Positions 8,379-17,797 of a stretch of 64,000 bases of DNA are shown here, one piece after another. This DNA comes from Flammeovirga pacifica. GTDB taxonomy: Bacteria > Bacteroidota > Bacteroidia > Cytophagales > Flammeovirgaceae. Every line of letters starts with the position of its first letter. Positions within the stretch are counted from its first letter, which is position 1. A model generated the notes under the pieces. The model made no database searches. It had not been told where the DNA came from and saw only the letters and a program-made list of their open reading frames with translations. Where the stretch lies: contig NZ_JRYR02000002.1 of assembly GCF_000807855.2 (NCBI RefSeq), forward strand, positions 883,756 to 947,755, given 5' to 3'. The translations under genes were made by a program, and so were the position numbers.

Positions 8379-10871
8379 GTGACATTTTCATATCAAAACA
8401 CCTCACTTCCTGTAAAGGAAATTATTCCGGAAGTTCTTCAAAAACTTTCACATCAAAATACACTTATTCTAAAAGCTCCTCCGGGTGCCGGAAAAAGTAC
8501 GCTTCTTCCTTTGGCATTATTAGAGGAAGAATGGCTTGGGAATCAAAAAATATTGATGTTAGAACCAAGACGTTTAGCGGCAAAATCTATTGCTGAAAGA
8601 ATGTCTGATATGCTTGGTGAAAAGGTAGGAAATACCGTAGGTTATAGAGTCAGATTCGATACCAAAGTATCAGAAAACACTAAAATTGAAGTAGTCACTG
8701 AGGGTATTCTCACTCGTATGATACATCATGACAATACCCTTGAAAATATAGGGTTAGTAATATTTGATGAATTTCATGAAAGAAGTATTCATGCTGATGT
8801 GGCTATGGCGCTTTCACGAGAGGTACAGAAAGTGATCAGAGAAGATTTGAGAATTTTGGTAATGTCTGCAACCATGGATATGCCACAACTTTCTAGCATG
8901 TTAAATCATGCTCCTATATTAGAAAGTAAGGGTAAAATGTTTCCTGTGGATGTGAATTATGTTGGTGATATTGATAGGTATTTAATCCCAGAATTAACTG
9001 CTAAAACTGTCATTGATGCCTCAAAAAAACATGAAGGAGATATACTTTGTTTTTTACCCGGTCAAGGTGAGATCAAAAAGTGTGAGGAGATTTTGAGAGG
9101 AGCTTTAAAAGGTTTTATGATACACCCTCTCTATGGACAGCTCCCTTTTCATATACAGCAAAAAGCAATATTCCCTAATAAGGAAGGTAAACGAAAGGTG
9201 GTCTTGGCTACCAATATTGCCGAAACCAGTTTAACAATTGAAGGAATTAAAATTGTTGTTGATTCTGGCTTTACAAGAACACAAGTATTTGATGCCAACT
9301 CCGGTTTATCCAAACTCATCACTGAACAAATCTCCGAAGACGCTGCTGACCAAAGAAAAGGGCGTGCAGGTCGTCTATCTGAAGGGGTTTGTTATAGACT
9401 TTGGAGCAGTTCGACACATCATAAATTAGATAAGGAAAGAACTCCAGAAATCGAAAAAGCTGACCTTACAGCATTAGCTTTAGATATGGCAGAATGGGGC
9501 ATTACCTCTCCAACATCTTTGGATTGGGTAACTCCACCGCCAAACGGTCATTTTTTACAGGCTGTTGAAACTTTAGAGCAATTAGAAGCTTTAGAAGAAG
9601 GAAAATTAACTGAACATGGTAAAGAGGTACACCAACTTCCTTGTCATCCTAGAATTGCCCATATGCTATTGTACGGTCAAGAAAATGATCTACTTGGCTT
9701 AGCCTGTGATTTAGCTGCAATTTTAGACGAGAGAGACCCCCTACCAAGAGAGGCTGGTATAGACATCAATCTTAGAATTGAAGCATTAAGAAGGTACCGC
9801 AGAGATGATGGTAAAAACAAGCGATTCACAAATATCGATAAAGTAGCCAATCAATATCGAAAACTATTTGATGCACCTATTGACAATTCTTCTGTGGATG
9901 ATTTCGAAACCGGAGTTTTACTGGCTCACGCCTATCCGGAAAGAATTGCCTGTTCTAAACCTGGAAATAATGCACAGTTTCAATTAGCAAATGGTAAAAT
10001 TGCCATGGCAGGTCATAAAGATGATCTAGCCTACGAACAATGGCTTGCTGTAGCACATATTGATGCAAGAGAAAACATGGGCAAGATTTTTATGGCTTCT
10101 CCATTAGATCCTAAAGATTTGGCCACTATGGTGAAGGAAAAGGAAGTGATTGAATGGGATACGGAAGACGGTGGATTAATTGCTTCAAAAGATTTAAGAA
10201 TTGGTAATATTGTTCTTAAAAGTACCCCTATACAAAGTGTTTCTGAAGAGGCAAAATTAAATGCTATTACTGATGCTATTAAGAAAGAAGGTGAACGTTT
10301 GTTAGACTTTAATGAAGAAGTGCAGCAGTGGCAAGCAAGGGTGAGTTGTCTAAGAAAATGGAATCCAAAAGAAGGTTGGCCTGATTGTTCAACGTCTCAT
10401 TTATTATTAAACAATAAAAAATGGTTGTCACCTTATTTAACTGATGTGAAAAAGCCACAAGATTTAAAGAAATTAAATCTAATGGATATTCTTCATCATA
10501 GTTTACCTTGGGAACAACAAGAAGAATTAGAACAACTTACACCCACAAGAATTAAAGTGCCTAGTGGAAGTAATATCAAAGTAAAATATTTAAGTAATGG
10601 AGACGCTCCAATTTTATCTGTACGTCTTCAAGAATGCTTTGGTCTATCTGAGACTCCATCTATCAATAAGGGAAAAAACAAAGTATTGATGCACTTATTA
10701 TCTCCAGGTTTCAAACCTGTTCAGATCACTTCTGATCTTCATAGTTTTTGGAACAATACCTATTATGAGGTCAAAAAAGAATTAAAAAGAAGGTATCCTA
10801 AGCATGCTTGGCCAGATGAACCTTGGGAAGAAGAAGCTGTTAGAGGTGTAAAAAGGAAAAAGAAAGATTAA
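8379..10871 (+). CDS. hrpB: ATP-dependent helicase HrpB (DExH-box)
   Basis: 830 residues, close to the usual HrpB length. Start taken as GTG 8379, just behind the promoter; no upstream ATG is available in frame. Motifs in order: Walker A APPGAGKST (33-41), DEFH box (130-133, a DExH variant), SATM (about 165), helicase motif VI QRKGRAGR (about 325), and the HrpB-specific C-terminal domain ending WPDEPWEEEA. HrpB is a superfamily-2 helicase of the DEAH/RHA group; its cellular role is poorly defined and it is thought to act on RNA. The gene is monocistronic, with a strong hairpin terminator 65 bases downstream. Confidence 0.93.
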   Translation: MTFSYQNTSLPVKEIIPEVLQKLSHQNTLILKAPPGAGKSTLLPLALLEEEWLGNQKILMLEPRRLAAKSIAERMSDMLGEKVGNTVGYRVRFDTKVSENTKIEVVTEGILTRMIHHDNTLENIGLVIFDEFHERSIHADVAMALSREVQKVIREDLRILVMSATMDMPQLSSMLNHAPILESKGKMFPVDVNYVGDIDRYLIPELTAKTVIDASKKHEGDILCFLPGQGEIKKCEEILRGALKGFMIHPLYGQLPFHIQQKAIFPNKEGKRKVVLATNIAETSLTIEGIKIVVDSGFTRTQVFDANSGLSKLITEQISEDAADQRKGRAGRLSEGVCYRLWSSSTHHKLDKERTPEIEKADLTALALDMAEWGITSPTSLDWVTPPPNGHFLQAVETLEQLEALEEGKLTEHGKEVHQLPCHPRIAHMLLYGQENDLLGLACDLAAILDERDPLPREAGIDINLRIEALRRYRRDDGKNKRFTNIDKVANQYRKLFDAPIDNSSVDDFETGVLLAHAYPERIACSKPGNNAQFQLANGKIAMAGHKDDLAYEQWLAVAHIDARENMGKIFMASPLDPKDLATMVKEKEVIEWDTEDGGLIASKDLRIGNIVLKSTPIQSVSEEAKLNAITDAIKKEGERLLDFNEEVQQWQARVSCLRKWNPKEGWPDCSTSHLLLNNKKWLSPYLTDVKKPQDLKKLNLMDILHHSLPWEQQEELEQLTPTRIKVPSGSNIKVKYLSNGDAPILSVRLQECFGLSETPSINKGKNKVLMHLLSPGFKPVQITSDLHSFWNNTYYEVKKELKRRYPKHAWPDEPWEEEAVRGVKRKKKD

Positions 10872-10935
10872 ATCAGTCTGCAAATACAGAAAATAAATTA
10901 AGCTCAGAGTTTTAATTAAATTAAAAAATTTAGGT

Positions 10936-10990
10936 AAAATCACTCACAAAATTAAGAAGGTCTCTCCTACTATTTTGTGAGTGATTTTTG
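10936..10990 (+). terminator. hrpB terminator
   Basis: A 17-bp perfect inverted repeat (10936-10952 with 10972-10988) with a 19-base loop; the downstream arm ends in TTTT and runs on into T. Confidence 0.85.
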
Positions 10991-11054
10991 TTGATATATG
11001 TACTAAGATAAAAATGTTATTTCAATTCATAAATGGCAATTTGTTTGGCATGTA

Positions 11055-11249
11055 TTATCCTGTCCAAGATATATAATTCATCAATCCACCTTCTTTTGCT
11101 ATCTCATTCATTTCAATGGGTTCCATTTTCTTATCAGGATAGATACTTTGAATCACTTCAATAGCTTCTGCATCTCGATTTCCTTCGACCTCAAAAACAG
11201 GGAATATCACAACCAACTTAAGTGGCAATAAATTGAATGAAATATTTAT
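11055..11249 (-). pseudogene. C-terminal remnant of an agmatine-deiminase-family gene
   Basis: On the minus strand an open frame of about 65 codons ends at TAA 11055-11057 and is closed upstream by a stop at 11250-11252; it has no start codon. The translation includes VVIFPVF, then DAEAIEVIQSIYPDKK and KEGGLMNYISW. This matches the end of agmatine/peptidyl-arginine deiminase family proteins (PF04371), where a strand, a helix with yPd and a GG-lmhcisw segment close the fold; the catalytic Cys position appears as Tyr. The rest of the gene is absent. It lies in the 745-base gene-poor gap between hrpB and the next gene, whose remaining sequence shows only the hrpB terminator and AT-rich DNA. Confidence 0.55.
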
Positions 11250-11576
11250 CTATTTATTTTTACGTAATACAATTTTAATAAGGAAATTAAACTTATACTA
11301 AAATTCTAAAAAACGTGTTACCTCCTATTGAAAAAAATGAAATACTTTTTCAAGATTAAAAGTTGCAATATCATTTTCAAATAGAAAAATCAAACTAAAT
11401 AAATTTGTTTAACAACTAACAAACCAAAACCTCAATTAATAACAAATGTAAAAACAACACTTAAGTTGTTAATATTTGTTCATGAGTTTATATAATTCAT
11501 AATAAGATACTCATAATGAATGAATAAGGGATCTAAATTAACATTGTTTACAATCAAATCACTTGACTTAAATAGC

Positions 11577-11584
11577 TACATTTG
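11577..11584 (+). promoter_or_regulatory. Candidate -7 element (TACATTTG)
   Basis: TACATTTG lies 32 bases before the ATG of the small membrane protein gene. A well-spaced upstream TTTG is not evident. Confidence 0.45.
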
Positions 11585-11616
11585 TTAGTTTTATATCAAA
11601 CATAAATGAAGTAATC

Positions 11617-11898
11617 ATGGAATCAATTAGAAAATATTTTACGAATTGGATAATAGGCGTATTTCCTTTTGCTGCCTTATTCTATCATGTCTTCACTACT
11701 TGGCAAATTTATAAAGTTGAAGGCTTTGTAATTGGTTTATTTGCATTAGTTACACCAGTAATTAGTGATGCCATTTGGATTGTTGTAAGCATTTTAGATC
11801 AAGGTGTAAAACTATATCATTTCTTAGGTGTATTAGGTATAGTTTTCGGTTATATATGGTTTCAAAAAGGCAAAACCAAAAAAACAACAACGGCTTAA
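11617..11898 (+). CDS. Small predicted membrane protein, unrecognised
   Basis: 93 residues from ATG 11617. Three hydrophobic stretches (about 10-28, 33-57 and 66-83) and a Lys/Thr-rich tail suggest an inner-membrane protein with a basic cytoplasmic end. I recognise no family. It has its own -7 element 32 bases upstream and a strong hairpin directly after its stop, so it is probably expressed alone. It sits in a gene-poor stretch beside a deiminase remnant, and its function cannot be inferred from neighbours. Confidence 0.65.
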   Translation: MESIRKYFTNWIIGVFPFAALFYHVFTTWQIYKVEGFVIGLFALVTPVISDAIWIVVSILDQGVKLYHFLGVLGIVFGYIWFQKGKTKKTTTA

Positions 11899-11901
11899 TT
11901 A

Positions 11902-11930
11902 TTAACCTGAGTTTTAAAAACTCAGGTTAA
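11902..11930. terminator. Bidirectional terminator between converging genes
   Basis: Perfect 14-bp inverted repeat (11902-11915 with 11917-11930; core AACCTGAGTTTT). It serves the small membrane protein gene (+) and overlaps the stop codon of the hybrid kinase gene (-). Confidence 0.8.
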
Positions 11931-14900
11931 AGATATTTCATTATAAATTTTTGTAAATCTTCTTGCTCATAAGGTTTTGGTATGCAAGCATTCATACCGA
12001 CACTAATATATTTCTGCACTAAATCTTCTTCTACATTTGCAGTAATTGCAATAATTGGTGTATTTAGTTTTAAGTCATTTCTAATAATTTTTGTAGCTTC
12101 AACGCCATCCATCACAGGCATTTGAATATCCATTAGGATGATATCAAAGTCCTCATCTTTGCATAAATCTGTAGCAATTAAACCATTTTCAGCTTCGAAA
12201 ATATCCATTTCCCAATTTTCAAGTATACCTTTTAAAAGCAAGATATTGAAAGGGTTGTCCTCTACCATGAGTACTTTCATTCCTCTCCAATTGCCTTTTT
12301 TTAACTCCTTCCTTCTAACATCCTTATTTTGTTGATTCAGATGTTTTTTAATGACTTCCTCCAAGTCTTCTAGATCAAATGGTTTTGATACACAAGCATC
12401 TATCCCATTTGCCTTGTAAATCTTTTGATCTGCTTTAGAACTATTTGCCGTTAGTGCAATAATCGGTAGGCTTTGATTTAAATCTCCTCTTATAATTTTT
12501 GTAGCTTCAATACCATCCATCACAGGCATTTGGATATCCATTAATATTATATCATAATGTATATCCTTTACCATTTCGACTGCTTCTTCACCATGTTCAG
12601 CAGTCTCCACTTCTAAACCCCAGCCTTCTAAAATATTAACGACCAGCATTTTATTAAACATGTTATCTTCTACCACCAATACTTTCTTTCCTTTCCAAGA
12701 ATCTGATGGGCGATGTAATTCTTTATCTTTAGGTTTCAAGAAAAAGACGTCCTGAATTACTTTTTTCAGTTGACCCACTTTAAAGGGTTTTGGAATACAA
12801 CCATTCATTCCTACTTCTAAAAATTTCTCTTCATATTCTGAGGTTAAATGTGCTGAGAAAGCTATAATTGGAATATTTTTGTTGTATTTTTCTCTAATCA
12901 CTTTAGTGGACTCTACGCCATCCATTACGGGCATTTGGATATCCATTAGAATTAAATCTAGTTTATCCCCTGAACTAATTATGTTAACTGCCTCTTTACC
13001 ATTATCGGCTTTGATTACATTTAAACCCCATCTAGATAAGATATTAGTTACAAGAAGTTGATTGTATTCATTATCCTCCACTAAAAGAACACTCTTATCT
13101 TCCCAAGTAGAATGATCTACCCCGTGTTCGTCTTTTATTTCTTTTTGATCAAAGATCTTTGATAGTTCTATAAATAAGTCTTCTTGTTGAAATGGTTTAG
13201 TTACAGTTGTATCCATTCCAATTTCTTTATAATAATCTAAATCAGATTTCATTGCATTTGCCGTTAATGCAATAATTGGCGTTCCTATTTGTAACGTATT
13301 TCTAATATATTGAGTGGCTTCAATACCGTCCATTTCCGGCATTTGAATATCCATTAAGATTACATCGTATGATTTATTTCTTAGAACTTCTGTAGCAATC
13401 TTTCCATTATCACTTATGTCTACATTTAGGTTCCACTGCTTTAAAATGTTATCTGCTAAAAGTTGGTTAAACTGATTATCTTCTACCAATAAGACATTAA
13501 AATCAGACCAATCCACATCTTCTTGAGAAAGTATAAGGCTAGTATCATCATTAATGATACTGCACTTTTCAAAAGGTATACTTACGGTAAAAGTAGTTCC
13601 TACCCCCACTTCACTCTCCAGAGAAATTTCTCCACCCATCAATTCTATTAAACTTTTACTGATGGTTAAACCTAAGCCTGTTCCTCCAAATTTACGTGTA
13701 ACAGAAGCATCTGCTTGTGAAAATCCTTCAAATATTTTATCGTGTTTCTCTTTAGGAATACCCTCTCCAGTATCAATTACTTTAAAAAGAACCTGCTGAT
13801 TATTTTCGTTGGTCTTGTCTACATCTATTGATATATCTAAAGTTACTTCTCCGTAGTTTGTAAACTTTATAGCATTGCTAACTAAGTTGGTTAATATTTG
13901 ATTTAAACGATAGGGATCTCCAATTAATGTAGGGTGTATATCTTCGTTCCATTTATGATTTAATAGAATATTTTTTTCTGTAGCTCTTATTTCTAATGAT
14001 CTTACAAAAGATTTGATTCTATCTTTCAAATCAAATTCGATATGTTCAATTTCAAGTTTTTCAGATTCTATTTTAGAAATATCTAAAACATCATTTATGA
14101 CCACAAGAAGATTTTCAGCAGATGTCTTGATAGCATGAATAAACTCAGATTGTTTCGGTAATAATGGTGTTTTTGTCAATAAATTAGATAACCCAATAAT
14201 AGCATTCATTGGTGTTCTTAACTCATGAGAGGTATTTGCAATAAAACGTTCTTTCACTTTGGCAGTTTCAATGGCCTTTTCTCTCGCTTTTGACAACGCC
14301 TCTTCCATTTCTTTTCTTAATGAAATATCAACCCCAACAGACGAATATCCTAAGATTTTATTGTTATCATCTTTAATGGAGATTATTGTAGCGTATAACC
14401 AAATTATTTTACCTGATTTTGTATTTATACTAAACTCATAAATGTCTTTATCTTTTGATAAGTAGGCTTGCTGATGAAATTGTTCGGCAATATCATCATG
14501 AAGATCTTCTGTGATAAGTTCGAAAAACTCTTTTCCTAAAAGTTCTTCCTCCGTATAACCCGTAAGCTCAATTAAAGAAGGGTTGACATAGAGAAATCTA
14601 CCGTCTAAATCTGTTCTTATTATAATCTCCGAGGCATTTTCTACTAGACCTCTATATAATAATTCCTTCTCCTCTACTTTTATCTTTTGTTGCTTTAATC
14701 TATCTGTTAGTTCTCTTAGTTCAGTTAGGTTAATTTCATTCATTTTCAATAACTGAACTGCATCAGGCGTAGGATCATTTAATGCAAAATCACTTAAAGC
14801 CAATTTATGGGTAACTAATTCATCGGTACTTTTCATCCAAGGAGAGCCTAAAAATAATATTTTCTTTTCGGCCTCTAATAGTACTACTTGCCCCCTTAAA

Positions 14901-15151
14901 ACAATAGCCTTTTTTGCATTTTGAAATACAAATACTTTTGTAAGTTGTCCGATTAATTCATTATAATTAAACTTAATACTCCAAGGACGAACTAACTTTA
15001 ATGTGTCATCAAAATCTTTTCCAACAATGTTAGGGAAAAGCTTATCAAAACTTTTCCCTACACTATCAAATTTTTTATCCTTATCCACTATAAAATAAAA
15101 TGGATAAAGTAAATCAAAATCAATATTTGTATTTGCTATATTAATATCCAT
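11927..15151 (-). CDS. H-NOX-associated hybrid histidine kinase with four receiver domains
   Basis: 1074 residues, soluble. Residues 1-135 form an HNOBA domain (FDLLYPFYFIVDKD, LRGQV, FLGSPWMKSTDEL, LSDFALNDPTPD), the domain that typically partners H-NOX sensors. A coiled coil (about 140-168), a PAS domain (about 170-285), a HisKA domain with His309 (TSHELRTPMN) and an intact HATPase (about 410-525; DTGEGI, GGTGLGLTISK) follow. Four receiver domains begin near residues 549, 687, 823 and 957; each has VEDN and an ILMDIQMP phospho-acceptor site. It starts 1 base after the H-NOX gene ends. It probably autophosphorylates under control of the NO-bound or NO-free H-NOX and relays phosphate among its receivers. 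No HPt domain or DNA-binding output is encoded nearby. Confidence 0.9.
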   Translation of the reverse strand: MDINIANTNIDFDLLYPFYFIVDKDKKFDSVGKSFDKLFPNIVGKDFDDTLKLVRPWSIKFNYNELIGQLTKVFVFQNAKKAIVLRGQVVLLEAEKKILFLGSPWMKSTDELVTHKLALSDFALNDPTPDAVQLLKMNEINLTELRELTDRLKQQKIKVEEKELLYRGLVENASEIIIRTDLDGRFLYVNPSLIELTGYTEEELLGKEFFELITEDLHDDIAEQFHQQAYLSKDKDIYEFSINTKSGKIIWLYATIISIKDDNNKILGYSSVGVDISLRKEMEEALSKAREKAIETAKVKERFIANTSHELRTPMNAIIGLSNLLTKTPLLPKQSEFIHAIKTSAENLLVVINDVLDISKIESEKLEIEHIEFDLKDRIKSFVRSLEIRATEKNILLNHKWNEDIHPTLIGDPYRLNQILTNLVSNAIKFTNYGEVTLDISIDVDKTNENNQQVLFKVIDTGEGIPKEKHDKIFEGFSQADASVTRKFGGTGLGLTISKSLIELMGGEISLESEVGVGTTFTVSIPFEKCSIINDDTSLILSQEDVDWSDFNVLLVEDNQFNQLLADNILKQWNLNVDISDNGKIATEVLRNKSYDVILMDIQMPEMDGIEATQYIRNTLQIGTPIIALTANAMKSDLDYYKEIGMDTTVTKPFQQEDLFIELSKIFDQKEIKDEHGVDHSTWEDKSVLLVEDNEYNQLLVTNILSRWGLNVIKADNGKEAVNIISSGDKLDLILMDIQMPVMDGVESTKVIREKYNKNIPIIAFSAHLTSEYEEKFLEVGMNGCIPKPFKVGQLKKVIQDVFFLKPKDKELHRPSDSWKGKKVLVVEDNMFNKMLVVNILEGWGLEVETAEHGEEAVEMVKDIHYDIILMDIQMPVMDGIEATKIIRGDLNQSLPIIALTANSSKADQKIYKANGIDACVSKPFDLEDLEEVIKKHLNQQNKDVRRKELKKGNWRGMKVLMVEDNPFNILLLKGILENWEMDIFEAENGLIATDLCKDEDFDIILMDIQMPVMDGVEATKIIRNDLKLNTPIIAITANVEEDLVQKYISVGMNACIPKPYEQEDLQKFIMKYL

Positions 15152-15152
15152 T

Positions 15153-15701
15153 TTACCAACTTACAGTAAATTCATCATGTGGAAGACCATCCACTCTACC
15201 TTGAACAAATTCTACTTCTACTTCTGTTTCGAACGCTTCACCAAGACCTAACATTAGGCCATAGACAAAGTCCGTTAATCCTTCTCTTACAGAAAAGTAT
15301 TTTACCTTGATAGAATTAGAATTACCAGGAATTTCCTCCACATCAAATTCAGGAGGCTGGATATTAGGATAAAGCAACATTACACGACTATGAAAATTAG
15401 GTAGGTTAAAGAAAAAATCTTTCAAATTATTCCCCCCTGTATCCATAAGAGAGCCGTAATGTTTTTTAGCTGTAGTTAGCACCCAATACTTTCCAAATGC
15501 AATGAGCACATCTTTTAGTGGTAGACTCAATACTTCTGAAGCAGCAATAGCTAGATCAAACGTAATTTTATCATCATATATTTCATTTCCTGCAAAGAGC
15601 TCTATATCTACTCCACTTTTTTTAAGGATGGCATCCCAATTTTCTTGACCAAAATTTTCAGTTACCAATCCTTGGATTGCTTTATTAACAATACCGTACA
15701 T
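15153..15701 (-). CDS. H-NOX haem-based nitric oxide sensor
   Basis: 182 residues, the normal length for a stand-alone H-NOX. It begins MYGIVNKAIQGLV, has the haem-ligand His104 in NLPNFHSRV, the conserved PPEF at 116-119 and the haem-propionate motif Y135-x-S137-x-R139. H-NOX proteins bind NO (and sometimes O2) through ferrous haem and regulate partner kinases or cyclases. The next gene, 1 base away, encodes an HNOBA hybrid kinase, so this is the sensor of that pair and likely controls NO-dependent behaviour such as biofilm formation. About 107 bases separate it from the esterase gene upstream; no TAnnTTTG element was seen there. Confidence 0.93.
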   Translation of the reverse strand: MYGIVNKAIQGLVTENFGQENWDAILKKSGVDIELFAGNEIYDDKITFDLAIAASEVLSLPLKDVLIAFGKYWVLTTAKKHYGSLMDTGGNNLKDFFFNLPNFHSRVMLLYPNIQPPEFDVEEIPGNSNSIKVKYFSVREGLTDFVYGLMLGLGEAFETEVEVEFVQGRVDGLPHDEFTVSW

Positions 15702-15808
15702 TTCTATTTTACTTTAGTTTTATCAATTAACTTATAGAAATTACAATTAACTCGACAGTATTCAAATATTGACTTCAAAAATTTAATCAGAATCACGTTA
15801 TCATACAA

Positions 15809-16873
15809 TTACAATAATTGATGCTCTCGAATGTATTGCACTAATATGTCTGACATTGCTTGGTGCATATCTACATTAGGATGTGCTTCTTTAGCTAAAT
15901 AGGGGAAATTAAGTCGATAAATTGACTTATCGTCTAATTCTTTAACGGCCTCGTCAACATAATCAATAAATGGAGAATCTTCCTTAACTACATCCATACA
16001 TCCTAAAACACAAATAATAGGAGCTTGTGGATGTGCTTTTCTCAGCTGTTTTAGAAACGATGCATAAGATTGAATAAAATCTTCTTTTCGAAGTTGTTGT
16101 CTTCCTATCCAATGAATATACCTTTCATGAGCAGGATGCCCACTTAACCAATAATCGTTTTGCATTAAATTTACAACTACTAAATCTGTAGTATCTTGTT
16201 GAAAATCCCATACTGAAGTCGAATCTGTTGGATCTATCCTATTATATATTTGAGGCATAATGTAATCTCCCCAACTCATAGTAATGCCAATTCCACTCTT
16301 TGCAATTACATTTTGACTTGCTGATAAAGCTCTAGAAGTTAAAGAAGAAAATGCTTTGTAATTACTAGTATATAATGAGTTATCCGTACCCGTAGTATCA
16401 ACATTTGCATACCCAACTGTAATTGAATTCCCGTAGTAAGTAATCTGCTTTTTCTTTTTATTGATCGGCAAGAAGTCTCCATTAAATTGGGATAATTCTA
16501 TACTAGTGGTACCTCTTGAAAAATCGTTTAATCGATGTAATGTGATCTCAACTTCTCTCACCTCATTTTCTTCCCAAAGTGTATAAATACTATCTTGATT
16601 AACGACAAATTGATGTTTTGCTTCCTGATCTACAATAACTAGATATTCACTTTCTCCAACCGTATCACACATTTTTAATTGTAGAGATTTGGTTTTTACT
16701 TTAAAAGTGATTGATGATCCTGGCCAAAATAAGTCCAATGAATTCTGTTTAGATACATGTCTACCTTCAATTATAACCTTATCCATCCAATTCATATTTT
16801 TTGATGTACAACTTAGAGTAACGAATAAAAAAACATTAATTATCAAAAACGCTTTGTAATAGTATTTCAGCAT
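15809..16873 (-). CDS. CE2-like SGNH carbohydrate esterase, lipoprotein
   Basis: 354 residues from ATG 16873. A longer frame up to 17002 exists but would bury the signal peptide, so the ATG before a lipobox (VTLSC, Cys22) is chosen. After an N-terminal beta domain (about 35-140) comes an SGNH hydrolase core: block I YYGNSITVGY with Ser150, block III-like NLMQNDYW, and C-terminal HPNVDMH with catalytic His337. The order of jelly-roll then SGNH matches CE2 acetyl-xylan/mannan esterases, which remove acetyl groups from plant or algal polysaccharides. It is probably anchored to the outer membrane. Its start overlaps the end of the Vms1-like gene by 38 bases, indicating co-transcription, although the two functions look unrelated. 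Confidence 0.75.
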   Translation of the reverse strand: MLKYYYKAFLIINVFLFVTLSCTSKNMNWMDKVIIEGRHVSKQNSLDLFWPGSSITFKVKTKSLQLKMCDTVGESEYLVIVDQEAKHQFVVNQDSIYTLWEENEVREVEITLHRLNDFSRGTTSIELSQFNGDFLPINKKKKQITYYGNSITVGYANVDTTGTDNSLYTSNYKAFSSLTSRALSASQNVIAKSGIGITMSWGDYIMPQIYNRIDPTDSTSVWDFQQDTTDLVVVNLMQNDYWLSGHPAHERYIHWIGRQQLRKEDFIQSYASFLKQLRKAHPQAPIICVLGCMDVVKEDSPFIDYVDEAVKELDDKSIYRLNFPYLAKEAHPNVDMHQAMSDILVQYIREHQLL

Positions 16874-17495
16874 CTTCTTTTGATGCTTCTGAGAAGATAA
16901 ACTCTCCTTTTTGTAAGTTTTTAAATGTTTGTGTAAGATCTTCGAAATTAGCATTTGGAATGTATTTAGGTATTTTATGTATACGCTCATCTTTTTTATC
17001 AAATGGACAAGCTACTTTTGAAGTAAATAAATATGGGATAAGAATTTTTGAACAGCTAAACATGACCTTTTTTACCTCATGATCTTTAAAATACTGCTGA
17101 AGACGTTCATTAATATGCTCAAAAAAATTAATCGTATTGGCCAAACGTAAACGTGAACCTGCTTTTGACTTCCCTCTTGTTTTTAAATATTTAATCTGAC
17201 TTTTCCCTTGCTTTTTCCTGACAGCATAAGTCGAAAAAGTTTTATGATCAATAATCTGATGATCTTTAACCATTCCCACCGATGCATTTTCTGTTTGAAT
17301 CAAACAAATGACATAATCATAGTTTCTCACTTCAAGATTTTCATCTAATTGATAAGGTAATCTTAATTGATAGATCTCCTCATCCTCCAATGTGTAGGTA
17401 ATAGTATGTGTTTCCTTATCATATTGATAGGAAAGATCACTTAATTTTGTGATTAGTGTTCTTATTTTAGATAATGGTATACTTCTCTGTATCAT
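16836..17495 (-). CDS. Vms1/ANKZF1-like release-factor domain protein (VLRF1 family)
   Basis: 219 residues, cytosolic. Residues 85-150 carry the family signature: YAVRKKQGKSQ (91-100) followed by GSRLRLANTINFFEHINERL and an FSCSKILIPYLF strand. In the eukaryotic Vms1/ANKZF1 group this eRF1-like fold, with a key Gln in the equivalent loop, cleaves peptidyl-tRNA on stalled 60S particles. Here Gln96 or Gln100 could fill that role (inference). The Bacteroidota VLRF1 branch is poorly characterised but is expected to act in ribosome rescue. It has a TACTTTTG -7 element about 18 bases upstream. Its last 38 bases overlap the esterase gene. The family call is by motif only. Confidence 0.6.
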   Translation of the reverse strand: MIQRSIPLSKIRTLITKLSDLSYQYDKETHTITYTLEDEEIYQLRLPYQLDENLEVRNYDYVICLIQTENASVGMVKDHQIIDHKTFSTYAVRKKQGKSQIKYLKTRGKSKAGSRLRLANTINFFEHINERLQQYFKDHEVKKVMFSCSKILIPYLFTSKVACPFDKKDERIHKIPKYIPNANFEDLTQTFKNLQKGEFIFSEASKEDAEILLQSVFDN

Positions 17496-17512
17496 AATAA
17501 AAGATCAAAACA

Positions 17513-17520
17513 CAAAAGTA
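17513..17520 (-). promoter_or_regulatory. Candidate -7 element of the Vms1-like/esterase pair
   Basis: Reads TACTTTTG on the minus strand, ending 17 bases before the ATG at 17495. It implies a very short leader. No TTTG partner is evident. Confidence 0.45.
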
Positions 17521-17797
17521 TAAAAAGATGAATAAGAAGTACTATCCTCTATGAAAAAGTCTAACTACTGTAGTATAGGCTTCCCTTTCTTCAAAATTAG
17601 TAATTAATTAAAATCCTTACATGCCATGTAACCCTAACTATTGTAATTTATCAATTAATAATATTGCACTTTAAGAAGATGTTACATTTTATTTCATGAA
17701 ATTAACCGTTTTAAAAGGACATTTAATAAAATACTTACAAACATAGAATTATAATTATTTTAATAATGTTAATTATACGAACACCAACTATAAATAT

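Noticed and set aside
12000-13500. Repeated sequence blocks in the kinase gene
   Set aside because: They are explained by four homologous receiver domains rather than by DNA repeats or a mobile element.
12138-14441. Several plus-strand frames opposite the hybrid kinase
   Set aside because: They are antisense to conserved receiver and kinase motifs, with no start signals of their own.
16874-17002. Longer N-terminus for the esterase
   Set aside because: It lies inside the Vms1-like gene and would place 43 residues before an obvious lipoprotein signal peptide.
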